In this document: piece by piece, positions 63,830 to 64,000 of the stretch | How the letters are laid out: every line of letters starts with the position of its first letter | How positions within the stretch are numbered: position 1 is the first letter of the stretch | Assembly: GCF_947503415.1 (NCBI RefSeq) | Contig: NZ_CANNDS010000001.1 | Span: 1,770,501-1,834,500 of the forward strand | Reading direction: 5' to 3' | Source of the DNA: an uncultured Tateyamaria sp. | GTDB lineage: Bacteria; Pseudomonadota; Alphaproteobacteria; Rhodobacterales; Rhodobacteraceae | Length of the DNA: 64,000 nucleotides | The notes under the pieces: generated by a model | What the model was told of the DNA's origin: nothing | Seen by the model: the letters and a program-made list of their open reading frames with translations, nothing else | The model's database searches: none | Program-made: the position numbers and the translations under genes

Positions 63830-64000
63830 CCACTGACCCCGCTTCTTTAAGCACGCCAGTGCACCGATCCGACTGCTATTGATCCAGTCCTGTGGTCTTT
63901 GCTGTCATGCAGTGGTTGTTGCTTGGCATGCGAAAAACCTGAACTGTAACAACGCTGGATTTTTATGGAGCAGGACTCGAACGCTTCTTACTCAAAGCGC
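63830..64000. other. Unassigned window end
   Basis: No gene was recognised in these last bases. TGGAGCAGGACTCGAACG near 63967 resembles the 3' end of a tRNA on the minus strand, but the T stem does not pair, and the sequence runs off the window. Confidence 0.3.

Noticed and set aside
63960..64000. Possible tRNA 3' end on the minus strand at the window edge
   Set aside because: A TTCGAGTCC loop is present, but the bases that should pair in the T stem do not, and the rest is outside the window.
1..64000. CRISPR arrays, insertion sequences, prophage or integrase genes
   Set aside because: No regularly spaced repeats, transposase or integrase motifs, or terminal inverted repeats with target duplications were seen anywhere in the window.

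Overview
The window reads as chromosomal DNA of a GC-rich alphaproteobacterium, most likely a Roseobacter-group member of the Rhodobacteraceae. This rests on recognised gene content: a short HisG next to HisZ behind hisS, a B12-dependent NrdJ ribonucleotide reductase, a DUF1489 gene, a dimethylglycine dehydrogenase-type GcvT fusion, XdhABC, and palindromic intergenic repeats of a kind I associate with roseobacters. No prophage, insertion sequence, CRISPR array or plasmid function is visible. The organism assignment is inference and was not tested by a search.

Layout. 1-5 kb: an AraC regulator and a PEP-mutase-superfamily lyase, a small DUF1801 gene flanked by two copies of one palindrome, and a Sel1 protein head-to-head with a MauG-type dihaem peroxidase. 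4.4-9.5 kb: a CoA-thioester catabolic operon (CaiD-like hydratase, ADP-forming acyl-CoA ligase, acyl-CoA dehydrogenase) divergent from a GlxA/CdhR-type regulator, suggesting carnitine- or butyrobetaine-like substrates. 9.5-13.8 kb: an RND efflux pair with a palindromic operator candidate. 14-15.6 kb: an isolated cyclooxygenase-like haem peroxidase whose distal histidine position holds Asp. 15.5-18.5 kb: a three-gene operon (diaminopropionate ammonia-lyase-like, M24 hydrolase, Asp/Glu-racemase-like) with unknown substrate. 18.6 kb: tRNA-Gln.

18.7-37.9 kb: MscS channel with a BON domain, quinone oxidoreductase, a Rid protein lacking the key Arg, an SH3 protein, hydroxyacid dehydrogenase, gamma-glutamyltransferase, an FAD lactate/glycolate-type dehydrogenase, dimethylglycine dehydrogenase-like enzyme, a second RND pair, a GH25 lysozyme, a D-amino-acid-oxidase-family enzyme, an aldo/keto reductase, DUF2461 and a secreted muramidase-like protein. 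38-47.3 kb: a seven-gene minus-strand operon, xdhA-xdhB-xdhC followed by a complete BMP-type ABC importer, coupling purine uptake to purine oxidation. 47.4-60.2 kb: an ArsR-SRPBCC-SRPBCC operon, then dnaE, a lipoprotein, slyX, hisS-hisZ-hisG, DUF1489 and nrdJ. 60.2-61.1 kb is nearly gene-free, followed by a membrane GGDEF-EAL protein.

Two window-wide patterns stand out. First, genes are packed tightly: many same-strand neighbours overlap as ATGA, and four of seven convergent pairs share one CTAG or TTAG as both stop codons. Second, at least four copies of a GC-rich hairpin element occur, one of them inside xdhA in frame, where it encodes a linker. Start codons were moved from the longest reading frame wherever a ribosome-binding site, signal peptide or overlap argued for it.
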